NCBI GenBank assembly: GCA_015058155.1
Contig: SVCW01000003.1
Location: 40,931 to 104,930 of the forward strand
Source of the DNA: Clostridiales bacterium
GTDB lineage: Bacteria; Bacillota; Clostridia; Peptostreptococcales; Anaerovoracaceae
DNA: 64,000 nucleotides
Direction: 5' to 3'
This document shows, one piece after another, positions 15,509-23,659 of the stretch. Both the position numbers and the translations under genes were made by a program. Position 1 is the stretch's first letter. Each line of letters starts with the position of its first letter. The notes under the pieces were generated by a model. That model had not been told where the DNA came from. It ran no database searches and saw nothing but the letters and a program-made list of their open reading frames with translations.

Positions 15509-18385
15509 ATGCAGTTAAGAGATACTATCCTCGTTTTTTCTGATATCAGTACTGAACGCGCACGTTTCAGGGAAATATTCCGTGATCGCTACAATGTACT
15601 CGAAGCTCACAACAGAAAACAGCTCGCACTTCTTCTTAATCACAACGAAAAGTGCATAGCGGCCATAATAGTCAAGGCACCGCCTCCTGAAAACAAAAGT
15701 GAGTCGGTTATTACCATGCTGAGAGAAGCCGATCTTGTCGGTACTATTCCAGTTATACTCATACTTCCTAAAAAAAGTAAGCGTGCCGAACTTCTGGCAT
15801 ATGAAGACGGAGCTACTGACGTTATAACTGAACCTTGTGATGACAGAATTATCTTCAAGCGCATAGAAAATGTTGTAAGCCTTTCAATCTACAAGAACAA
15901 CCTTGAAACACTTGTGGACAAGCAGGCAAAGACTCTCAAGAATGCAAACGATAACATGGTTGACGCGCTTTCAGCGATTATCGAATACAGAAGTGCAGAA
16001 TCCGGAAAACATGTCTTAAGAGTACGTCATTATGTAAAACTTCTTCTTAATGACATGGCGATTTCATTTCCGGAATACGGAATCACAGAAGACATGATTG
16101 ACAAAATTTCCGGTGCATCTTCACTTCACGACATAGGTAAAGTTTCAATTCCTGACAGCATTCTTAATAAGCCGGACAAGCTTACGGAAGAAGAGTTTTC
16201 AATTATGAAACACCACACTACAAACGGTGCAAAAATGGTTGAGACTCTCGTTGGTATCGCTGATGAAGATTATCTGAGATATGCGTATAATATCTGTCTT
16301 CATCATCATGAACGCTGGGACGGAAGAGGATATCCCGCAGGTCTTAAGGGCGATGAAATTCCGCTCTGCGCTCAGGTAACAGGAATCGCAGATGTTTACG
16401 ATGTACTTACAACAGAAAGAGTATACAAAGCTCCTTATCAGCACAACGTTGCAATCAATATGATTCTCAATGGTGAATGCGGAGCCTTCAATCCGAAAAT
16501 ACTCGAATCTTTCAAGAATCTCAGAAACGAGTTTATAAGTCTCGCCCGTGAGCTTTCTGATGACAGCAATATAAAATCTGATGAACTCCTTGAATCGCTC
16601 ATGAAACCGATGCCGGCAATCACATGTGTTGGTGAAGATACAGTTCACAACGCATACCTTTCCATGCCGAAATCGGGTAAGTATCTCACTTCACAGGCAC
16701 TTCAGGCAAAGTACCAGTCACTCATTCACTATACAAATGCGACGATTATCGAAGTGGATCTTGTAAATGACTCTTACCATATAGTTTTCAATCCGTTTAC
16801 AGACTTCAAGTTTCCTTCGTCAAGGTCAAGCTTCTCAGAAGCTCTTGATGAAGCTGTTGCGACTATGGTGCATCCTGAAGATCGTGGTTTTGAAAAAAAT
16901 TTCTATTATGAATGTGACAAGGCATTTAATCGCGAAGGACTCAGAAGATTCGGATGGACAACAAGAATCTACCAGCCTTCTTTCAAGCAATACTTCCCTT
17001 GGAAAACGAGCGTAATCAAGGTCGGAAACGAAAACAGCGGACAAAATGACGTACTTGTTATAATCGAACCGGTAAAAGAGCAGATTGTTCTTCACCATGA
17101 CAACCAAAGTTCTCTCCAGAGAAGAGCTACAATGTATGATATTTCGGGTTCAGTAGTCTGCTATAAACACGATGCCGAGCTCACTCTTGTTGACGGCATC
17201 AGAAATCTTTACAACCTTCTCGGCTATACCATGACTGAAGTCAAGGAGCTTTTCGATAATAAACTTATAAATATGGTCGTTCCCGAAGACAGAGCCGAAT
17301 TCACAAGAAGTGAAAAAGCACAGCTTGATCAGGGTACTATCGCCAAAATAAACCACAGAATGTTCCACAAAGACGGATCATATGTCTGGGTTCAGACAAA
17401 GGCAAAGCTCGTAGTTGAAAAGAATGGTCAGGAATATATTTATTCAACTTTAAACGATAATACCGAGGCGATGAAGGCAATTGAAAAATTCAGAGTCGAA
17501 GCCGAAACAAACAAAATTATAATCGACCAGAGTGAAGGTATCGTTTTCGAATGGGATTCCGATACAGACTACCTCAATTTTTCATCGAAATGGGAAAAGA
17601 GATTCGGATACATACCAATAGGTGAAAACTTCAGTACTTATCTCAAAGAATCTTCCAGATTCCACCCGGACGATACTTCTCTTATACTCGATGCTGCAAG
17701 AGGTCTCATAGGCGGTAATCCGAAATTTGATATTGAAGTAAGAATTCTCGATTCCGAAAGCCGTTATATCTGGAATCGTGTCAGAGCTACTGCAATCCGT
17801 GACAATTCAGGAAGACTTGTCAGAATTGTAGGTATCATAACAGATATTCACAATACAAAAAGCGACGTTCAGAATCTCAAGAGGCAATCAGAAGAAGACG
17901 GACTGACAAAGCTTCTCAACAGAAATACCGCTACTTCCAGAATCAAGGTGCTTCTCGATAAGTGTACAGAAGATAGTGTCTCTGCTATGCTTCTTATTGA
18001 TATTGATAACTTCAAGGCAGTAAACGACAACTTCGGCCATCTTTTCGGTGACAAACTTCTTGTAAGCGTTGCTGAAGAAATCAAAAATTGTTTCAGAGCA
18101 AAAGATATTGTCTCGAGAGTCGGCGGAGATGAATTCCTTGTTTTCATCAATAATATCAATGAAGTAAGACGCGTTGAAAAGCGTGTGAACGAACTCCTTC
18201 TCAATCTTCGCATCCTTTTTGCAAATCAGGTTGATGATGCGGAAATTATCGGTCTTTCGGCCTCAATAGGAATCGCTCTCATACCTGAAAGCGGAACATC
18301 TTTCCTTGAACTCTACGAAAAGGCTGACAAAGCTCTATACAATGCAAAGAGAAGCGGTAAGAACCAGTATTCCTTTGCAGAATAA
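15509..18385 (+). CDS. Pseudo-receiver/HD-GYP/PAS/GGDEF c-di-GMP turnover protein
   Basis: A 958-residue cytoplasmic protein combining opposing c-di-GMP activities. Residues 1-130 form a receiver-like fold whose phosphoacceptor Asp is replaced (AAIIVKAPPP). The HD-GYP phosphodiesterase domain (about 150-345) is intact, with HDIGK at 207-211 and HHERWDGRGYP near 266-276. PAS-like modules follow (DGSYVWVQTKAKLV and the FHPDD/SRYIWNRVRA region). The GGDEF domain ends the protein with DIDNFKAVNDNFGH, RAKD (inhibitory I-site, five residues upstream) and intact GGDEF at about 871-875. The start has GAAAGGAAAAG upstream. Its paralogue lies convergently just downstream. Net synthase or hydrolase output cannot be decided from sequence. 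Confidence 0.93.
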   Translation: MQLRDTILVFSDISTERARFREIFRDRYNVLEAHNRKQLALLLNHNEKCIAAIIVKAPPPENKSESVITMLREADLVGTIPVILILPKKSKRAELLAYEDGATDVITEPCDDRIIFKRIENVVSLSIYKNNLETLVDKQAKTLKNANDNMVDALSAIIEYRSAESGKHVLRVRHYVKLLLNDMAISFPEYGITEDMIDKISGASSLHDIGKVSIPDSILNKPDKLTEEEFSIMKHHTTNGAKMVETLVGIADEDYLRYAYNICLHHHERWDGRGYPAGLKGDEIPLCAQVTGIADVYDVLTTERVYKAPYQHNVAINMILNGECGAFNPKILESFKNLRNEFISLARELSDDSNIKSDELLESLMKPMPAITCVGEDTVHNAYLSMPKSGKYLTSQALQAKYQSLIHYTNATIIEVDLVNDSYHIVFNPFTDFKFPSSRSSFSEALDEAVATMVHPEDRGFEKNFYYECDKAFNREGLRRFGWTTRIYQPSFKQYFPWKTSVIKVGNENSGQNDVLVIIEPVKEQIVLHHDNQSSLQRRATMYDISGSVVCYKHDAELTLVDGIRNLYNLLGYTMTEVKELFDNKLINMVVPEDRAEFTRSEKAQLDQGTIAKINHRMFHKDGSYVWVQTKAKLVVEKNGQEYIYSTLNDNTEAMKAIEKFRVEAETNKIIIDQSEGIVFEWDSDTDYLNFSSKWEKRFGYIPIGENFSTYLKESSRFHPDDTSLILDAARGLIGGNPKFDIEVRILDSESRYIWNRVRATAIRDNSGRLVRIVGIITDIHNTKSDVQNLKRQSEEDGLTKLLNRNTATSRIKVLLDKCTEDSVSAMLLIDIDNFKAVNDNFGHLFGDKLLVSVAEEIKNCFRAKDIVSRVGGDEFLVFINNINEVRRVEKRVNELLLNLRILFANQVDDAEIIGLSASIGIALIPESGTSFLELYEKADKALYNAKRSGKNQYSFAE

Positions 18386-18392
18386 ACAAATA

Positions 18393-18430
18393 AAATATCC
18401 CCCGGAAGACCGCAAATCCGGGGGATTGAT
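18393..18430. terminator. Bidirectional terminator between the convergent HD-GYP genes
   Basis: A 9-bp perfect stem, TCCCCCGGA/TCCGGGGGA (18398-18406 and 18417-18425), has T-rich flanks on both strands. It serves both convergent genes. Confidence 0.85.
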
Positions 18431-18460
18431 ATTATTCACGCCTTTTTCAGGCAATGAATA

Positions 18461-21376
18461 TCATTTTTCAGAAAGCCATTCCCATCTTCCTGGATCATCA
18501 GAATCGATTCTCGTATTACGAGACTCAATGTCGAGACCCTCTTCAAACTTTCCTCTTGCACTGTAGATTTTGTAATCATTCTTTCCACTGTTCTTTACAC
18601 TGTAAAGAGCTTCGTCCGCATGTCTGAAAACTTCAATATAAGTTTTCCCATGTGTCGGAGCAACTGCCGCTCCTATGGAACATGATAACTCTACGTCAGG
18701 TACAATCTTTTCAAACATCATTCGCATTGTATCGCGAAGAAGTTCACATCTGTTTTTCAGAACCTTTCTGTCAGGAATATCCTTTATAAGTACTACAAAC
18801 TCATCTCCGCCGATTCGGCCTATAATATCCTGAGTACGGAATAATCTCTTGAGCGAAAGACCCACCTGGCTTAATAACATATCACCGAAAAGATGTCCCT
18901 TCGTGTCATTTACACTCTTGAAATTATCAAGGTCAAAAGCTATGATGCCGGCAATTTCACCTTCACCCATAGTATGGAAATATTCGTCTATTCTGCTTTC
19001 AGTAGTTGCCTTGTTGAAAAGCCTTGTAAGTGCGTCTCTCTCCGCTTCATCCTTTAATTCCAGGGCTGCCTTTTTAAGCTCATCGATATTCTGAATCATA
19101 CCGATTATCTTTATGAGCGTGTTTTTGTCATCTCTTACACCTACAGCTGTGATTTTCATCCAGAGATACTGCCCTGAAACATTTGCAATTCTTACATCAA
19201 ACGAAACATTGATTTCACCTTCATGTATTTTCTTTATAGCCTCCTGAACACTTGGGAGCGAATCAGGATGGAAGTGTGTTGCGATACCAAGCTGTGAGCC
19301 GTAGTTTTCAGAAACAGGTACGTATCCGAAAACATCCTGCCATTTAGGCGAACAGTACATATTGTCTTCAATCAGATTCCATTCGAATATTATTGCACCT
19401 GATTCTTCAATAATCATCTCACTCCTTTCAATTGACGAAAGAAGCTGCTGATGAATCATCTTATTTTTACTGTTATCTCTTATTGCGAGATAAAAGTACT
19501 CTCTTCCATCAGCTTCAAGTCCGGCTCTGCCTTTAACAAGTACCCATAAATAACCGCTATTTTTTGTAACAATCCTGAATTCAGCTTCCATCTTGCCTCC
19601 GAGACGTTCAGCATCGCGGATTGCCTTTTCAAAAGACTTATGATCCTCAGGCGCAATCATTTTCATAAGACTGCCACCATAGAGATTCAGTATTTCTTCT
19701 TCTGTAAAGCCTGTTAACTGATAAAGCTCAGCCGTTCCGGCATCTATGCGCATATCTTTTCCAAGCTCGCATCTTATTGCAGTGCTTACAAGACCGTAAA
19801 GCGCAGGACTAGAATGGAGCGAGCCTCTCGCTTTTGCCATAGTTCTCTGGTTATCTTCTCTATGCCATACTACTGTAATAAGGTGCTGGTCAGGATTGCC
19901 GGAATCAACTCTTAAAAACACGATTTCGTATTTCTGATAATTGTCTGCAGTTGCATCATACAGCCTTACAAAAAATGAACGTCTTTTTTCATTACCGCCC
20001 CTGAATGTTTTTGATACAAACTCCTGCATTTCATCAATAACATTTTTATCTTCCGAATAAAGAAGTGATGTGCTGAGTGAATCTATTATTGTATCAAAGG
20101 AGCCTGTCGGTATAATGCTGTCGAATACCGGATTCGGATTGTATACTACATGATAGAGATCATTATCAAGGTCAAGCTCTATTACCGTATCATCAATATA
20201 GTGAAGGAGCGCCTGCTGTTTTGCCTGAATCAGCTGAAGTGTGTTTCTTGATGATGCCTGCCATTTCGGTGTAGGAAGCGGAACTGCTATGTTATCTGAT
20301 TTCGGAGAATATCCGTCAGCATACTGACTCGCAAGCTCTACAAAATCACTTCTTATATGCTTGAAGCATTCAAGAAGTTTCGGTGAAAAATGTCCGCTTT
20401 CTCCGTTAAGAATCATATTGATTGCTTCTTTGTATGGATATGCCGGCTTGTATACTCTCTTTGTTGTAAGTGCGTCAAATACATCAGCAAGTCCTACAAC
20501 CTGCGCACAAATAGGAATATCATCTCCCGAAAGGCCTTCCGGATATCCGTTGCCGTCCCATCTTTCGTGATGATAAAGCGCAATATTATATGCATATCTG
20601 AGATATGTTTCATCACCCATTCCTGATAACTGACGCACAAGCGTACTTCCAACAGTAGAATGGGTCTTCATAATTTCAAATTCTTGTTCTGTGAGGCGGC
20701 CCGGCTTATTCAGAATAGCATCCGGAACCGAAATTTTTCCGATATCATGAAGCGTCGAAGCACTTGATATAATCTCAATAATCTCTTCCGTAAGCTCATA
20801 CTCAGGACAATTCTTCATGACCTCTTCAAGAAGCATTTTTGTAAAACGTCTGATTCTGAGTACATGATTTCCGGACTCCGTACTTCTGTATTCTATGATT
20901 GCCGAAAGTGCATCGAGCATTATCTGATTAGTATTTCTTATCATAACACTCTGCTCATCGACCATCTTTTCGAGATTGTTCTTATGTGCGTAAAGATCCA
21001 TGATAGTTCTGATTCTACGCTGAATCGTAAGTGGCGAAAACGGTTTCAGAATTACGTCGAGTGCACCGAAAAGAAGCGCTCGCTCTTCGAGCTCAAGTCC
21101 TGTTTTAGAATCAGCTATGAATATAATCGGTATTTCGTTATTTTTACCTGCATTTACCGCATCCGAAAGCATCCTGATTTCATCATTCGTTACATCAGGT
21201 GCATTTATTATCAACATAGCAACATACTTCCGGTTGTTTTCAAGAAGCATCAGACACTGTGTTATATTCTGTGCTTCAAGGAGATTATAGTTTTCACTAA
21301 GAACTACCTTCAGTTCATCTCTATGTTCTTCAGTTGTTCCCAAAATGAGTAATGTGTCTTTTATTTCCGTTATCAT
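18461..21376 (-). CDS. Paralogous pseudo-receiver/HD-GYP/PAS/GGDEF protein
   Basis: A 971-residue paralogue of the preceding gene with the same domain order. The N-terminal pseudo-receiver reads AMLIINAPD where the Asp would be, so Asp is replaced by Asn. HD-GYP has HDIGK at 210-214 and HHERWDGNGYPEG near 269. PAS modules follow (FRIVTKNSGYLWVLVKG and FDVRIANVSGQYLWMK). GGDEF carries DLDNFKSVNDTKGH, the I-site RTQD and intact GGDEF at about 856-860. The start at 21376 is set by GAGGAG 7 nt upstream and by alignment with the paralogue; the longer frame to 21409 is unlikely. Two near-identical architectures side by side suggest duplication followed by different sensory tuning. Confidence 0.93.
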   Translation of the reverse strand: MITEIKDTLLILGTTEEHRDELKVVLSENYNLLEAQNITQCLMLLENNRKYVAMLIINAPDVTNDEIRMLSDAVNAGKNNEIPIIFIADSKTGLELEERALLFGALDVILKPFSPLTIQRRIRTIMDLYAHKNNLEKMVDEQSVMIRNTNQIMLDALSAIIEYRSTESGNHVLRIRRFTKMLLEEVMKNCPEYELTEEIIEIISSASTLHDIGKISVPDAILNKPGRLTEQEFEIMKTHSTVGSTLVRQLSGMGDETYLRYAYNIALYHHERWDGNGYPEGLSGDDIPICAQVVGLADVFDALTTKRVYKPAYPYKEAINMILNGESGHFSPKLLECFKHIRSDFVELASQYADGYSPKSDNIAVPLPTPKWQASSRNTLQLIQAKQQALLHYIDDTVIELDLDNDLYHVVYNPNPVFDSIIPTGSFDTIIDSLSTSLLYSEDKNVIDEMQEFVSKTFRGGNEKRRSFFVRLYDATADNYQKYEIVFLRVDSGNPDQHLITVVWHREDNQRTMAKARGSLHSSPALYGLVSTAIRCELGKDMRIDAGTAELYQLTGFTEEEILNLYGGSLMKMIAPEDHKSFEKAIRDAERLGGKMEAEFRIVTKNSGYLWVLVKGRAGLEADGREYFYLAIRDNSKNKMIHQQLLSSIERSEMIIEESGAIIFEWNLIEDNMYCSPKWQDVFGYVPVSENYGSQLGIATHFHPDSLPSVQEAIKKIHEGEINVSFDVRIANVSGQYLWMKITAVGVRDDKNTLIKIIGMIQNIDELKKAALELKDEAERDALTRLFNKATTESRIDEYFHTMGEGEIAGIIAFDLDNFKSVNDTKGHLFGDMLLSQVGLSLKRLFRTQDIIGRIGGDEFVVLIKDIPDRKVLKNRCELLRDTMRMMFEKIVPDVELSCSIGAAVAPTHGKTYIEVFRHADEALYSVKNSGKNDYKIYSARGKFEEGLDIESRNTRIDSDDPGRWEWLSEK

Positions 21377-21417
21377 ACTATTTCTCCTCTTTTTTCGATT
21401 ATCCCACAAACAAAATG

Positions 21418-21457
21418 AAAAAAAAGTAGACCTGAATGCTAAAAAGGGCTACTTTTT
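21418..21457 (-). terminator. Terminator after the membrane LuxR gene
   Basis: Inverted repeat AAAAAGTAG/CTACTTTTT (21421-21429 and 21449-21457), extended inward by CC/GG, with a long T run on the minus strand. It lies directly after the stop at 21471. Confidence 0.8.
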
Positions 21458-21470
21458 CTAAATATCTATA

Positions 21471-22451
21471 TTAATTACATTCTTCTTTCGCTTTAGTAAA
21501 GAGCTCGTTTCTGCTTGTCACTTCAGTTTTCATGAATATGTTTGCCGTATGTTTCTTTATAGTGTGTTCTGAAACATGAAGATTTTCAGCAATATCTTTT
21601 CTTCTGTTATTAATGAGAAGCTGCTTAAGAACATCTGCTTCTCTTGATGTAAGGCTGTACTTTGCCGGCCATTCGTTCATTACTTTTGAAATAATTTCCT
21701 CAGGAAGTTGCTCTTTCTTCTTGTTTTCATTCATTACTACTACAAGTTTTGCTTCGCCTGGAATGATTCCGTAATCCTGAAGCATACTGTAGAGCATTAC
21801 GAGAAGAAGTTCACTTATAAGATATGAAATCGAAAGGAACTCAAAATTCCAGTATATAAAACGCTCTATGAACCATATCGCAATGTTAAGGAATACTATC
21901 GTAAGAAGAATAATTGCGTGTTTCGATGAGCGTATTTTCTTGCGTATGATTGCGTAGACAATCGAAAAAACCATCGATACGAAATATGAAAGCAGGTAAA
22001 AGAGATATACAGGATGCAGAACACCGTATTCCTTTTCAAGCTTTCCCATTCCGTTTACAAAGACGAGTTCAACACTCTTATAGTAAACGTCAAGAATTCC
22101 AGGACTTGCTGCTATCAGAAACATGATAACACTTGAAACAATGAGCAGACTCTGGACATTTCTGCCTGTCTCAATATTACATGCTTTCACAATGGCCATA
22201 AACATTGAAAGTGGCAGAAAAACTGATCCTAGATATGCGATTCTGTTGGCCATAAGTGCAGACTCAAGTGTATCCGAGATTGCAATTAGATAATATCCGA
22301 GATTAACTACAGTGACTGCCGCAAAAAGAAGCATCAGCCACTTTTCTCTCTTTTTTGTTGTAAAGCGGTATGCAATCAGTATAGCAAAAGACAGAAATGC
22401 AATAATTCCGTATATTATTGATAAATTAATAGTATCCGTATTTGTGCCCAT
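21471..22451 (-). CDS. Membrane-anchored LuxR-type regulator
   Basis: A 326-residue protein. The N-terminal about 225 residues contain about seven hydrophobic helices (IIYGIIAFLSFAILIAY, WLMLLFAAVTVVNLGYYL, YLFYLLSYFVSMVFSIVYAII and others), resembling the 7TM sensor region of some clostridial histidine kinases. The C-terminus has a LuxR helix-turn-helix: LTSREADVLKQLLINNRRKDIAENLHVSEHTIKKHTANIF. No kinase or receiver domain is present, so it is a one-component membrane sensor-regulator. AGGAGG precedes the ATG at 22451. Its targets are unknown; it sits at the edge of the surface/c-di-GMP block. Confidence 0.88.
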   Translation of the reverse strand: MGTNTDTINLSIIYGIIAFLSFAILIAYRFTTKKREKWLMLLFAAVTVVNLGYYLIAISDTLESALMANRIAYLGSVFLPLSMFMAIVKACNIETGRNVQSLLIVSSVIMFLIAASPGILDVYYKSVELVFVNGMGKLEKEYGVLHPVYLFYLLSYFVSMVFSIVYAIIRKKIRSSKHAIILLTIVFLNIAIWFIERFIYWNFEFLSISYLISELLLVMLYSMLQDYGIIPGEAKLVVVMNENKKKEQLPEEIISKVMNEWPAKYSLTSREADVLKQLLINNRRKDIAENLHVSEHTIKKHTANIFMKTEVTSRNELFTKAKEECN

Positions 22452-22511
22452 TACATTTCCTCCTTCCGCCTTATTATAATAAAGTATATCACCAGGAATT
22501 TAAAAAGTCCA

Positions 22512-22552
22512 ATCTAAAACAAAACACCTTCCATCTCCTGATGAAAGGTGTT
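22512..22552 (-). terminator. Terminator downstream of tRNA-Ser
   Basis: A 13-bp stem, AACACCTTCCATC/GATGAAAGGTGTT (22523-22535 and 22540-22552), followed on the minus strand by TTGTTTTAG, four bases past the tRNA 3' end. Confidence 0.85.
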
Positions 22553-22556
22553 CTTC

Positions 22557-22644
22557 TGGCGGAGGACACGGGACTCGAACCCGCGGGGCTGTTACGCCTT
22601 ACTTGATTTCCAATCAAGCCCCTTAGCCACTCGGTCAATCCTCC
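22557..22644 (-). tRNA. tRNA-Ser (anticodon GGA), CCA encoded
   Basis: The minus strand folds as a class II tRNA. The acceptor stem starts GGAGGAT and closes with the complementary TCCTCC, the discriminator G and an encoded CCA at 22559-22557. The anticodon arm CTTGA-TTGGAAA-TCAAG shows GGA. A long variable arm follows, then the T arm GGGTTCGAGTCCC. GGA reads UCC/UCU serine codons. A strong terminator follows it. Confidence 0.96.
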
Positions 22645-22705
22645 ACATATTTACCTGAACAATTAGTAATTTAACATAAAGCAGGCGCTATTGCAAGCTT
22701 TACGT

Positions 22706-23479
22706 CTAGAAGAGCTTCACAACGAGAATTACTGCTCCTATTATCACAAGATTGAGGCCGGCCATACGATTGAGCTTTGCTGACTCTGTATGGTTGGCAA
22801 TTATAGCCGCAACCTGCGCGAAAACATACGTAGATAAAGCGCAGACCACAAGGCAGAGAGGATTCGGTGTTCCACCGATATAAAAATGTGAACCTGCTCC
22901 CGTAAGAGCTGTGAATGTCATAATGAATACACTTGTACCGACAGAAGTCTTGATTTCACATCCGAGAACAGTTGTAAGTGCAAGAAGAAGCATCATTCCG
23001 CCACCTGCTCCCATGAATCCGCAGATTGATCCTATTACTACACCTGTTGCAAGTGCAAGGCTGATCTGCTGCTGTCTGTCATGAGCTTCCATACTTTCCT
23101 TGGTTTCATTGTCCGGAAAGAGGAGAAATTTCACACCGAGAAGCATCGACATGATAATCGAAACATTTCCCATTGTCGATGCCTTGAAAAAGCTTGCAAT
23201 ATAGCTTGCCAGTGCAGTAAAAGCAAGCACCGGCATAAGCATGACTATACCAAGCTTTATATCAAGATTTTTGTTTTTATAATATGTCCATGCACTTATC
23301 GCACTTGCGAGAATATCGCTTGCGAGCGCTATACCGACTGCTTCATATGCATCCATATCAAGAAATGTAATCAGCATAGGGCTGATTGCAACGGCAGCAC
23401 TCATTCCGGCAAAACCTGTTCCGAGACCTGCAGCCGCACCTGCTATTATACATACGACAACTGTAATAAATATATCCAT
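22706..23479 (-). CDS. TauE/SafE-type membrane permease
   Basis: A 257-residue polytopic protein with about eight hydrophobic segments and the two-fold repeat typical of the TauE/SafE (DUF81) family. The glycine-rich motifs AAGLGTGFAGMSAAVAISP and GSICGFMGAGGGMMLLLALT begin each half. The family exports or imports sulfite, sulfoacetate or other organosulfur anions; the substrate here is unknown. The start at 23479 is chosen for AGGAG 5-6 nt upstream. It appears monocistronic. Confidence 0.88.
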   Translation of the reverse strand: MDIFITVVVCIIAGAAAGLGTGFAGMSAAVAISPMLITFLDMDAYEAVGIALASDILASAISAWTYYKNKNLDIKLGIVMLMPVLAFTALASYIASFFKASTMGNVSIIMSMLLGVKFLLFPDNETKESMEAHDRQQQISLALATGVVIGSICGFMGAGGGMMLLLALTTVLGCEIKTSVGTSVFIMTFTALTGAGSHFYIGGTPNPLCLVVCALSTYVFAQVAAIIANHTESAKLNRMAGLNLVIIGAVILVVKLF

Positions 23480-23594
23480 TAAATCTCCTAAATACAAAAC
23501 CTGAAAGCTCCGGGATTAAACCCAGCATAGAATACTATATACCAAAACCGACGACTTTTCAAGCATTGACAAAAATGCCGGAATTATCTCGCAA

Positions 23595-23644
23595 TTAAAA
23601 TATCCGGGAGCAGCAGTTCAAGTTGCCCCCGGATTCATATTTTT
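23595..23644 (-). terminator. Terminator after the zinc-ribbon membrane protein gene
   Basis: A 10-bp stem, ATCCGGGAGC/GCCCCCGGAT (23602-23611 and 23635-23644), with an A/T-rich minus-strand tail (ATTTTAATT), just past the stop at 23660. Confidence 0.75.
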
Positions 23645-23659
23645 GAGAAAGTATTAAGT

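Noticed and set aside
22645..22705. Terminator hairpin after the TauE/SafE gene (AAAGC/GCTTT)
   Set aside because: Short interrupted stem without a T tract; too weak to call.
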